Source: Hyphomicrobium sp. (GTDB lineage: Bacteria; Pseudomonadota; Alphaproteobacteria; Rhizobiales; Hyphomicrobiaceae). Taken from it: DNA of 64,000 bases. Each line of letters begins with the position of its first letter. The stretch's first letter is position 1. Both the position numbers and the translations under genes were made by a program. The notes beneath the pieces were generated by a model. The model was not told the origin of the DNA. It saw nothing but the letters and a program-made list of their open reading frames with translations, and did not search any database. Below, piece by piece: positions 1 to 8,631 of the stretch. The stretch is taken from assembly GCA_030148425.1 (NCBI GenBank), contig JASBTM010000001.1, positions 124,001 to 188,000 on the forward strand, given 5' to 3'.

Positions 1-1
1 T

Positions 2-322
2 TTTAGAGGCGGCGGTGGTGGCTTTAGAGGCGGCGGAGGTTTCCGCGGCGGGCGACGCTCCGACATCAGAGTGAAGCACGACATCATCTTGATCGGCCGG
101 CTTTCGAATGGAATGGGCTTCTACCGCTTTGCATATAACGGCAGCTCGAAACTCTATGTCGGCGTCATTGCGCAGGAAGCCAAGGAAATTGCGCCTCAGG
201 CCGTGGCACGTGATCGCCAGGGCTATCTGAATGTCGATTACGATCGGCTCGGCGTGCCATTTGAAACCTATGAACAATGGCTCGCATCGGGTGCCAAAGT
301 TCCTAAGCTTGATCCGCGCTAG
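2..322 (+). CDS. C-terminal part of a Gly/Arg-rich protein with an S74/endosialidase-chaperone-like tail (5' end outside window)
   Basis: Frame 2 reads FRGGGGGFRGGGGFRGGRRSDIRVKHDIILIGRLSNGMGFYRFAYNGSSKLYVGVIAQEAKEIAPQAV...VDYDRLG; SDIR-K-DI...G...Y.F.Y...VGV.AQE pattern. Open upstream to the window edge. Confidence 0.7.
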   Translation, partial: FRGGGGGFRGGGGFRGGRRSDIRVKHDIILIGRLSNGMGFYRFAYNGSSKLYVGVIAQEAKEIAPQAVARDRQGYLNVDYDRLGVPFETYEQWLASGAKVPKLDPR

Positions 323-339
323 TCTGCGAGGAGCTAGAC

Positions 340-1296
340 ATGCTTGTATCGCACGATCTTCGAAAGTTTCTGACGACTCTTTATGCGGCGTCGCTCGTGC
401 TGCTAACCGCACCGGTCCCCGTTGCTTTCAGTGCTGATGCACTCAAGACCTTCGCCACACCTGAGGAGGCGGCGAAGGCGCTCGTCGAAGCAGCCAAGTC
501 CGACGATGAAAAAGAGCTTCTGGCGATACTCGGGCCATCGCTGAAACAATGGATCCAGTCGGGAGACCCCGTCGCGGATCGTGCAGCGAAAGAGAAATTT
601 GTGAAGGATTACGAACAGAAGCAGTCCATCGATACGGACGAGAAGGGAAAAGCTATCCTTGTTATTGGCGATGATGATTTTCCGTTCCCACTTCCTATCG
701 TCAAAACTGGCAACGAGTGGTCTTTCGATCCGGAGCAAGGCAAGCAGGAGATCATAGACCGTCGCGTCGGCACCAACGAGCTTGATACGATTCAAACGCT
801 TCTCGCGATCGCAGACGCTCAAAACGATTACGTCGAGCTCGATCCTCAGGGCCAAGGTGCACCCGCTTACGCGCGCCGCTTTATTAGCTCACCTGACAAG
901 CACGACGGGCTCTATTGGCCTTCAGGCGGGTCGGAACCGCAAAGCCCTTTGGGTCTCCTCGTCGCCGACGCCGTTAGCGCCGGCTACAAGCCATCTTCCG
1001 AAGGCGGCGATACATCGAAAAATCCCTATCATGGCTACTATTTCCGCATGCTTACAGCGCAAGGCGCTCATGCTCCCGGAGGTGCCTATTCCTATTTAGT
1101 CAATGGCCGGATGATAGGCGGCTTCGCAGTGATCGCGTGGCCTGCAAAATACGGAACTTCTGGCTTTAAGACCTTCATGATCAATCAGGACCAGATAGTC
1201 TACGAGGCCGATCTCGGACCAGATACTGCGGCAGAGGTTCAGACTATCCGCACTTTCGATCCCGACGAGGATTGGAAGAAGGTCGATGCGAATTAG
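340..1296 (+). CDS. DUF2950 family secreted protein
   Basis: 318 aa, N-terminal signal-like segment, FATPEEAAKALVEAAKS...PYHGYYFRMLTAQG..APGGA.SY..NG.M..GFA..AWP..YG.SG..TF pattern. Confidence 0.85.
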   Translation: MLVSHDLRKFLTTLYAASLVLLTAPVPVAFSADALKTFATPEEAAKALVEAAKSDDEKELLAILGPSLKQWIQSGDPVADRAAKEKFVKDYEQKQSIDTDEKGKAILVIGDDDFPFPLPIVKTGNEWSFDPEQGKQEIIDRRVGTNELDTIQTLLAIADAQNDYVELDPQGQGAPAYARRFISSPDKHDGLYWPSGGSEPQSPLGLLVADAVSAGYKPSSEGGDTSKNPYHGYYFRMLTAQGAHAPGGAYSYLVNGRMIGGFAVIAWPAKYGTSGFKTFMINQDQIVYEADLGPDTAAEVQTIRTFDPDEDWKKVDAN

Positions 1297-1325
1297 GCTA
1301 CGATAGGGCGTGAGAGTCTTTCCTG

Positions 1326-1607
1326 ATGCATGAGCTGCCGAGTAAAAGTGCGAACAAGAGCACCATCAAACGAGTTACATTGACGGCGTCGGGCGCGATC
1401 CTTTTCGCATTGGCTATCTTCTTATGGACGTACGCCACAGGCACCATGACCTCTCTGGTCGAGCATTTTTGGTGCAGCATGGTTGCTGCGGAGACCTGCC
1501 GGTTTCGCGGGTATCAGCATTTTCTCATCTGGACGGTTCTCGGAATTGCCAACCTCCTTATCCTGGGATTACTCCTTGAGTACGCTCGTGGTCGGCTGCG
1601 TCGCTAG
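1326..1607 (+). CDS. small membrane protein, unknown function
   Basis: 93 aa with two hydrophobic segments; follows DUF2950 gene closely. Confidence 0.45.
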   Translation: MHELPSKSANKSTIKRVTLTASGAILFALAIFLWTYATGTMTSLVEHFWCSMVAAETCRFRGYQHFLIWTVLGIANLLILGLLLEYARGRLRR

Positions 1608-1889
1608 CCGTAGAGCTTCATAGTGGGGCGAGAATAAAACGGGAACTCGCTTTATGTTACGAAGCTTTCCTGTCGCTTCGGCCAGTGTCTGAGACGACGG
1701 GAACGAGGCACACTGATTGCACGTTCAGTTGAGATACCGCGTGCTTTTAGAGTTGCGTGCCATGTTTCGAGACAACGTCATTTGGATCGACTTCCGCCTG
1801 TCGAAGGATATTCGTGACAAGCAGGTTTTGTCTTTCGCGCAGCGGATGAAGGACAGCTCAGCGCGAACGCGGCGTCATCTTCAGGCTTC

Positions 1890-2519
1890 TCAAACCGCGC
1901 TCGAAGTCATCAGGTTGATGTTGGATAAAGAGCCTTTGATCCCCGGACGAGGGCGATAATCCGCAAAGTTATCGGTTTGCGTTTCGTGGCCGGGGTAGAC
2001 GACAGCGGCGGCTCTTATGCCGAACTGAGAAAATTGCGAGGGGTTTAGCCTGTCTGCGGAGAAAATGACGGGCACTCCAAGGGCCTTCACAGCGTCGTAG
2101 AAATCCAGGGTGTCTGTCTCGACGCTGAACTCAATCAGCACAGTCCAGCCTTTGGTAGATTTCATGAAAACAAGTGCTGCCGCGAACGACGCAAAGGCAT
2201 GCGGACGACGCCTTTCAGTCCCGTACGAGCCGGTGGGAATTACGAATGCTTTGAAATCGTCGCCCACGACGTCCTCGCAATCGGCGTCCGCGATAAGTCC
2301 CATTTTCGGAAACAAGTGTACCGGGTGCGGAGCGACTTCCAATTCACGATAGAGGCGCGCAGAGAAATACCTGTGCGCGACGTGTGGAAAAGTGCAGAGC
2401 ACGAAGTTCAAGCCGTGCAGGTATGATCTTTCTTGCTGAAGCGGTTTGGGATCTTGCGGACGAGGTACCAAAAAACCGCTGCAGATTTTCAGTTTGGCGG
2501 GTCGGACTTGCGAAGACAT
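1890..2519 (-). CDS. hypothetical protein
   Basis: 209 aa ORF, balanced composition; competing shorter plus-strand ORFs look less protein-like. Confidence 0.4.
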   Translation of the reverse strand: MSSQVRPAKLKICSGFLVPRPQDPKPLQQERSYLHGLNFVLCTFPHVAHRYFSARLYRELEVAPHPVHLFPKMGLIADADCEDVVGDDFKAFVIPTGSYGTERRRPHAFASFAAALVFMKSTKGWTVLIEFSVETDTLDFYDAVKALGVPVIFSADRLNPSQFSQFGIRAAAVVYPGHETQTDNFADYRPRPGIKGSLSNINLMTSSAV

Positions 2520-3154
2520 TGGTCGATCTCCTAGGCGTGAGACCGGAGAGGTAACTTGGCCTCAGGTATCGTCCGAAATATCGTTTCGGAGCGTCCCTGC
2601 GGCGAAAGAAATCCAACAAAATAAGGTCTTTTTGAGCATTTGAATTCGCAACTTGCAACGTATCTTTAGGCAATTCGAACGCGGCGCGAGAAAAGTCATC
2701 CATCTGAATTGGCGGTTGATATTGTCTGGGTTGCAGACGAGCCGCGGCCGGCGGTCCAAGCAACAATCGAGCTTGGTTCGTCGCGGCGAGTGATTGAAGA
2801 CGCATAGCCGCAAAAATTGAATCCGCCCAAGTCAACTTACTGCCGAGCATATGGCGTGTGGAAGCTAACGCTCGACCACATCCACGTATCCGATCTTAAA
2901 ATGCTACTCAACAGAGAGGGAATGTCTCGATCCGGGCTCATGCCAACGCTGGATAATATCGCCGCAGATGTGGTGAAGGCGCGGACAGCAAGCTAATTCT
3001 TGAAAAGATGTCGCTCGCTATCCAGAAGCGGACATCTGCTTCGAAAGCGGGCCCATGTTCGGCAAGTGTAGGCTCGTGGCCGCTTTCTGTTTCGAAGCCG
3101 ACATACCAATTTTAAATCCAAGTTTCTTCGTGACCCAAAGTGCAATCTGCGGGA

Positions 3155-4096
3155 TCAATACGGGTTTACGTAATTCAAGATGGCGATCATGCGCAGCATC
3201 ACGCGACGGATCACGTGTGTCGCCTTGACGTGATCTGTGAAGATCGCGACGTCGCCAGTGGCGCCGGCGGGCAGACTAGCGGCCAGCGATGGATCGTCGA
3301 GCGCAATTCGAACGATGAAAGGCGCCGAGGCTATCTCTTTCGGCGTAACGGCGAGCCCCGAGACTTGTGTCTGGCCTGTCGATACTGCTTGCAAGACGCT
3401 TTGGACTTTGCCGGTGAAGATTTTTCCCGGAAGGAATTTGAACGTCACCTCAGCATTTTGTCCGGGCGCGATGTAACGAGCATAGATCTGCGGTATCTCG
3501 GCCGCGAGGATTGTATCCGAGGTGTCGATGAAGGCCATAACCGGAGACAGCGGTAGCGATGCAACGCGTGCGCCTTTGCGAAGCGCGAGATTCGTTACGT
3601 AACCGTCGGCGGGGGCCCGAACCGTCGTCTTCTCGAGGTTCCATTTTGCGCCCTCGATCTGCGCGTTGAGCTGATCGACCTCCGCCTGCCTTTGCTCAAC
3701 ATCGAATTTTCTGCCGGCGGCCTTTTCAGCAAGTTCGGACATCTGCCCCAAGCGCTGAGTTGAAAGCTTGAGCTGCGCCTCGAGCACTTTCACCTGTGCT
3801 TTGAATGGGACGGGATCGATGCGGAAGAGGACGTCGCCCTGTTTGAGCGCCGCATTCGGCTGCACCAGAACATCGACCACCTCCCCAGATACATCGGGCG
3901 TGATCGCAACCGAATGTCGTCCGACGACGAGTGGTCCTGAAGGAGCGCCCCAGCCCATCGGGATGAAAAGTCCGACTAACAATAGCAGCATGACGAGGAT
4001 CGGCGAGATTTTCCAGAAGAGGTTGAACGGAACGAGCTTGAACCAGACGAGGAGGAAGAGAACGAGCAGATATACGTTAAAGAGGAAGACGATCAC
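3155..4096 (-). CDS. yiaV: HlyD-family membrane fusion/secretion protein (YiaV-like)
   Basis: GTG start at 4096 gives VIVFLFNVYLLVLFLLVWFKLVPFN...; HlyD features ITPDVSGEVVDVLVQPNAALKQGDVLFRIDP, RAPADGYVTNL; overlaps stop of the DUF3302 gene. Confidence 0.8.
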   Translation of the reverse strand: MIVFLFNVYLLVLFLLVWFKLVPFNLFWKISPILVMLLLLVGLFIPMGWGAPSGPLVVGRHSVAITPDVSGEVVDVLVQPNAALKQGDVLFRIDPVPFKAQVKVLEAQLKLSTQRLGQMSELAEKAAGRKFDVEQRQAEVDQLNAQIEGAKWNLEKTTVRAPADGYVTNLALRKGARVASLPLSPVMAFIDTSDTILAAEIPQIYARYIAPGQNAEVTFKFLPGKIFTGKVQSVLQAVSTGQTQVSGLAVTPKEIASAPFIVRIALDDPSLAASLPAGATGDVAIFTDHVKATHVIRRVMLRMIAILNYVNPY

Positions 4097-4329
4097 TTGC
4101 CTGCCTCCCTCTTCGGCACGTCGACGTAGGCCCAGATCAGCGCGACAGGCCAGAGAACGAAGCCGCAAATCACTGTTACCCAACCTGCAACCTCGACGGC
4201 TTGCGCCCAGGGATGTTTACGCGATTTCGCAATATGCCCGGGGGCAGCGGCCATCGCGACGAATAACGCGACGGCCGTGACGAGAAGAAAGATGAGAACG
4301 AACCAAGCAAAATAATCGAGGAAGGACAT
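4093..4329 (-). CDS. yiaW: DUF3302 inner membrane protein (YiaW-like)
   Basis: MSFLDYFAWFVLIFLLVTAVALFVAMAAAPGHIAKSRKHPWAQAVEVAGWVTVICGFVLWPVALIWAYV; adjacent to HlyD gene. Confidence 0.8.
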   Translation of the reverse strand: MSFLDYFAWFVLIFLLVTAVALFVAMAAAPGHIAKSRKHPWAQAVEVAGWVTVICGFVLWPVALIWAYVDVPKREAGK

Positions 4330-4358
4330 GCCTCGCTCCCGCTCCTAAAAGCTTCGCG

Positions 4359-5465
4359 CTAGTTCTTTCCATCACCGCTGCTTGCTCCTATCGCCGAACT
4401 GTCGCTTCCGGCCAGTTGCGGTTCTGGGAACTTCCACGAGCCATCCAGAATTGCGGTCTGAGGCCGATAGAGCCGAACAGTGTAGTTCCAGCCAGGCAAG
4501 ATCGGCAGGCAGTTCGCGATTTTCCCGTTACAACCACCAAATTGGATATCGACCGATCCATCGGCCGACTTCACCGCGGTAATGTTATTGAGCGAATAGG
4601 CGTTGGAGTCGTTCTTCTGCAGATAGCCATCGGCATTGTAGACGGTAACTGACCAGAACCCGTCGACGGGCACATCTTTGACGTTCAGCTTATAGACTGT
4701 GGTGCCGTCATTCTTCGTCGGCGCGAGGCTTAGATACGTCGCGTCCTTGTCCGGGTTTCCGCCCCATCCGGCTGCGGTGGCAATGAGGTGGCGGACGGGA
4801 TCGACTTCGGTCTTTGGGCCGAATGCATTTTTGAATCCGCCCGTGAACTGGGCAAGCGCCAGAAGCGCCTCACGGATCTTCTTCTGCGAAACTTGATCCC
4901 ACTGCGGCACCTCAAATGTCCCCGCATTCTTCTGGTCCACCTTGATCGAATCTTGGAGGGTGTGGACTTCCTTCAAGTCGTCGGCGTTGTTGGGATCAAC
5001 GAGCGTTCGGATGCCAACCGTCATGTAACGCGTGCCGACATTGTCCCGTGTGAGCGTGTGTTCACCCGGACCGTAATAGACGGCAGGAACGTAATGATCT
5101 TCGTTGATGATCTGAAGCGACATGAAACGCTTGCCCGCGTCGGGCATCGTGATCGTCACAGGGCCTGCATCGAGGTCGAATACACCGAAGGAATAGAGCG
5201 TGTCTCGATTCATGCGAATGACGGTCTGCTTGTCGATAGGCGTCGGTTCGCGATTGTGCTCCAAGGTTCCGAAGCTGCCGTCCTTGATGGCATTGCTCAT
5301 ATAGAGATCGGACTCGGCGCGAGCGAAATTATCGACTGTGACCGGGACCCCTTCGGAAGAGATCGATTTGCTCTCTTCCGCGACTGAGAGGCGTGTCGTT
5401 CCTATAAATGCCAGCGTCGCGCAGACGGCCGCGACTGCGATTTGCCCGTTAAATGAATTGGTCAT
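4359..5465 (-). CDS. DUF1254/DUF1214 domain protein
   Basis: 368 aa, signal peptide, VIRMNRDTLYSFGVFDLDAGPVTITMPD..KRFMSLQIINEDHY and DGFWSVTVYNADGYLQKND motifs. Confidence 0.85.
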   Translation of the reverse strand: MTNSFNGQIAVAAVCATLAFIGTTRLSVAEESKSISSEGVPVTVDNFARAESDLYMSNAIKDGSFGTLEHNREPTPIDKQTVIRMNRDTLYSFGVFDLDAGPVTITMPDAGKRFMSLQIINEDHYVPAVYYGPGEHTLTRDNVGTRYMTVGIRTLVDPNNADDLKEVHTLQDSIKVDQKNAGTFEVPQWDQVSQKKIREALLALAQFTGGFKNAFGPKTEVDPVRHLIATAAGWGGNPDKDATYLSLAPTKNDGTTVYKLNVKDVPVDGFWSVTVYNADGYLQKNDSNAYSLNNITAVKSADGSVDIQFGGCNGKIANCLPILPGWNYTVRLYRPQTAILDGSWKFPEPQLAGSDSSAIGASSGDGKN

Positions 5466-5492
5466 TATGATTTCATCTCCTTGCGAGGTTGC

Positions 5493-6938
5493 TCATTTTC
5501 CTTCGCCAGTGCCCGCTCCCAAGGCTGCCGCTTCGACGCTCTCCACATCGGGCAGCCTCCATTTCTTCTCAAAAAATTCTGACTTCGGCCCGTAGACCCG
5601 GAACATCAGCTCGAACCTGTGGGCCGGGTCTGTCGGGATCCAATTTGCCTGTTGGCCCGGAGGCGCCTCGGAGCCGACATAGATGTCGATCGATCCGTCT
5701 GCGTTTTTCTGCACGTCGGCGCTGTTCGACGCGCGGCTTGCGCGGTCGACATTCTTTATGAGTGCGTGCGTTTCCCGATCATACGCGGTCAGCGACCAGT
5801 ACTGGTCGACAGGGACATCGGGCGGAACGCGCAGTCGATACGTCTTTGCGCCGTCGTAGCTGTCGCCGTTTTTGTCCTTGATGTTGATGAGATAGAACTG
5901 GCCAGTGCCCATGCGTTTGATGCCGATGTAAGCGTAGGTATAGGTAAGGCCGCGCTGATCGACGGGATAGCTGTTGGGATCGCTTAAGCCTTGACCGACT
6001 GCCTTGATGAAATCGGGCTGGCCCGGGTAAGTCCAATGCGTGCCCTCGTAAAACGGCGGCATGCCCGCGTCGTATTCCGCCGCCAGCAACAATTGCGCTT
6101 CGCGGATGCCGGCGGCGAGTGCCTGTCGTGTGGTCTCATCGGGCGTGAACGGCTTGCCCTTCTCGATACCAAGTGAGCGCAGCTGGTCGATCATGGCACG
6201 GTCGCGGTCGAGCCATGGCTCGCTCTGGACGATCCGGTTCAGATGCTCGAAAAAACTGACGTCGTATCGAATGGTGGAATCGAAGAGCACGTCCTCGACA
6301 TCCGTGAACACGGTGGGCGGGGGATTTGCCGCTTGCGAGAGGGGATAGACCTTGACCTGCTTAGCGTAGGCTGCCGATTTTGCGATATCCTTGTCGTCAT
6401 GGCTGACAAGGTTCGAGCGGAGTAGCACATAGCTGCCAAGAGAGCCGGGTCTGAGCGGCGCATAGCCATCGGGAATAGATCCCGAGTATCCCGGTGGAAG
6501 AATGAGGAACTTAATGCCTTTGCCCTTGTCGACTCCGAGCCGCCCGGCGTCCTCCAGCGGCAATTGCCAGACGTTGACGAAGTTGGCGTTGAGCGAGCCA
6601 TTTGCATCGGCCGGTGGAATTTCAACCACGATCGGTCCGACATCGCGCGTGTCGAAGAACGACATGAAGTACAGAGTGTCGGGATTTGGCGTCAGCGTCT
6701 GGTTCTTCCAGTCGAGCGGACGCCCCCAATAGATGAACTGGTTCACCTTGCCCGCGGTCTTGCTTTGCATCTCCTGCAGCATGAGGTCGTAGTTGACCGC
6801 AGGCATGCCCCAGATGGCCGCCTCTACCGCGCGGCTCCGAAGCAGCCGGGTTTTTAGCTCTTCGGATGAGAGCGCCTGGGCGTCGCCGGTAGAAATCGAG
6901 GCAAATAAGACCAACGCGGAGAGCAGCAGCTTTCTCAT
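5493..6938 (-). CDS. DUF1254 domain-containing protein
   Basis: 481 aa, signal peptide, AIWGMPAVNYDLMLQEM..., TPNPDTLYFMSFFDTRDVGPIVVEIPP, QYWSLTAYDRETHALI. Confidence 0.85.
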   Translation of the reverse strand: MRKLLLSALVLFASISTGDAQALSSEELKTRLLRSRAVEAAIWGMPAVNYDLMLQEMQSKTAGKVNQFIYWGRPLDWKNQTLTPNPDTLYFMSFFDTRDVGPIVVEIPPADANGSLNANFVNVWQLPLEDAGRLGVDKGKGIKFLILPPGYSGSIPDGYAPLRPGSLGSYVLLRSNLVSHDDKDIAKSAAYAKQVKVYPLSQAANPPPTVFTDVEDVLFDSTIRYDVSFFEHLNRIVQSEPWLDRDRAMIDQLRSLGIEKGKPFTPDETTRQALAAGIREAQLLLAAEYDAGMPPFYEGTHWTYPGQPDFIKAVGQGLSDPNSYPVDQRGLTYTYAYIGIKRMGTGQFYLINIKDKNGDSYDGAKTYRLRVPPDVPVDQYWSLTAYDRETHALIKNVDRASRASNSADVQKNADGSIDIYVGSEAPPGQQANWIPTDPAHRFELMFRVYGPKSEFFEKKWRLPDVESVEAAALGAGTGEGK

Positions 6939-7303
6939 CGCGCATCCTCCTTGAGAAACACTGTCTTCGAGTCCTGGTCATGTCGACGATGGTCCAGCAC
7001 AATCCGCCGTCGACATCTGCGGCAAGCATTGGGACTGTCGCTCGCTTTCGGCGTTAAACAGCCCATCTCCTCGACAACGCCCTGGAGCTCGGCATTTATC
7101 ACCGGGGTCACATCTATCCAGAATGATTCGAGGCAAACGCGCGGGATCATCTTCTCCTCCGCAAAGTGACGATAAGAGTCCCAGAGAAATGTCCCGCTGC
7201 CTATAAGGACTATGCCGTTGCGCGACAGGCTTCCCTCGTCACCATAAGGCTCGAGAAGTTGAAGGTCGAAGGAGGAAGGGCTCATCGTTCTGCCCTTCTC
7301 CAA
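6935..7303 (-). CDS. hypothetical protein, stop overlaps DUF1254 start (ATGA)
   Basis: 122 aa; its TGA and the next ATG share ATGA at 6935-6938 on the minus strand. Confidence 0.35.
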   Translation of the reverse strand: MEKGRTMSPSSFDLQLLEPYGDEGSLSRNGIVLIGSGTFLWDSYRHFAEEKMIPRVCLESFWIDVTPVINAELQGVVEEMGCLTPKASDSPNACRRCRRRIVLDHRRHDQDSKTVFLKEDAR

Positions 7304-7739
7304 TTAACCAAATGGCGTTGGGGATTAGCAGCGTCGAAAATTAATGCGCCAAAAGCATCAATCTCAACTCGCACGACTAACGAGTGTGGGTGGTCCGCCC
7401 ACCCACAGATTGGCGGCGGTTTAATAGTCCCGCACACTGGCATCGACGAACTCGCAATGGCATGCGTAGCAACCACCCATCCGCTGACGAAGGGGCGCTC
7501 ACAAGCTATCGTAGTCAATGGAATTCGTCGCTGCACCGCGATTGGCGCATGGGTCTGGCAAATGAACACATACGTTCAAAAAGCGAAGCGTTGCCAATCA
7601 AATGTTGAAAAGTAATCGGGTCTGCTCGAAGGAGGAAAATGAGAAACATACTCCGTTTTCTGCGGCGGTTTCGGAGGCGAATGCTTCACTCTGCGGCCTA
7701 GTGGATGTACGAATTCATTACGCGATATGCGCGCAAATT

Positions 7740-8060
7740 TCATTTCAACACTGGAGTCCGCTTTAACGGGGCAAATTCGAGCAAGTTTCCGAGCTCACGA
7801 CTTTCTCGGCTGGGGGTATCGGATAGGGGGGGCCAATTCACGGGCAACCTATCGCGCTTGTGACAATAAACACGCGTATGGATGTTGTGACAGTGACGGT
7901 AACTTCGAGCATCCGCTAGACGAACTACCTTTTCGGAAGTTGTGCTTTCGGACAGCGTTTCTTTAATTGAAGCATCGGCCGAACTCAAACTACCAGTGCC
8001 GAGGACGAGACAAGTCGCCATAGCTAGTAATGGCGCGGCAGTTCTGTTGGGCATGTTCAA
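7740..8060 (-). CDS. small secreted hypothetical protein
   Basis: Signal-like MPNRTAAPLLAMATCLVLGTGSLSSADA then SYRHCHNIHTRVYCHKRDRLP. Confidence 0.5.
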   Translation of the reverse strand: MNMPNRTAAPLLAMATCLVLGTGSLSSADASIKETLSESTTSEKVVRLADARSYRHCHNIHTRVYCHKRDRLPVNWPPLSDTPSRESRELGNLLEFAPLKRTPVLK

Positions 8061-8110
8061 AGCTCCTCAAGTTTAGAAATGTCGTCGTGGGTTTGCCTGT
8101 CGACGCCTGA

Positions 8111-8275
8111 TTACCGCGCGACGGAGGAGTTCTCCGGCGCCGAGAGAAGATGATGCCATCGCATTTGCGCCTCTGACTCATTGAGCGCCCACGCCGCCAG
8201 AGCCCAGACACCACCAACTAAAAACGCGGGCCCAGCGAGGATCAGGATGAGTTCACTAAGGAGACGAATGCTCAT
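8111..8275 (-). CDS. 54-aa single-pass membrane protein in metal efflux operon
   Basis: Translated by hand from minus strand: MSIRLLSELILILAGPAFLVGGVWALAAWALNESEAQMRWHHLLSAPENSSVAR*. ATGA overlap with the DUF3240 stop. Below the size cut-off of the supplied ORF track. Confidence 0.65.
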   Translation of the reverse strand: MSIRLLSELILILAGPAFLVGGVWALAAWALNESEAQMRWHHLLSAPENSSVAR

Positions 8276-8631
8276 CAAAGACTATCCGCCTCGGTTTCAT
8301 TCCCACGGGCCGATGTGAGCGGCCGCAGCTGGCCAAAGCGCTCAAGGGGCTCAATCCAGAACGCGATGTGAAGAGCCGGTACTCTTTGCGCGACGGCTTC
8401 AAGAAAGAGATCAGCATCGGCGTGCTTGACCACGGCGGTTATGAGATTTTTTTTGACACGGCCGCGTACGCGCTCATTCACCGTACTACCGGCGAAGCTA
8501 AAGCCATGTCCTTCGGCATCCCATGTCGTGAAGCCTGGAACGGGCGGATCGAGCGAAAGCATCAGTTCGATGATGATGTCGAGGCTGCTAGGGGGGCAGA
8601 CGAGCGTGAGTTTACAAAGGGATTTGTCCAT
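8275..8631 (-). CDS. DUF3240 family protein
   Basis: CKLTLVCPPSSLDIIIELMLS...GFTTWDAEGHG...VRGRVKKNLITAVV...LHIAFWIEPLERFG; adjacent to heavy-metal RND pump. Confidence 0.75.
   Translation of the reverse strand: MDKSLCKLTLVCPPSSLDIIIELMLSLDPPVPGFTTWDAEGHGFSFAGSTVNERVRGRVKKNLITAVVKHADADLFLEAVAQRVPALHIAFWIEPLERFGQLRPLTSARGNETEADSL

Noticed and set aside
7166-7615. 149-aa plus-strand ORF
   Set aside because: No domain, overlaps other weak ORFs on both strands; region is probably mostly non-coding.
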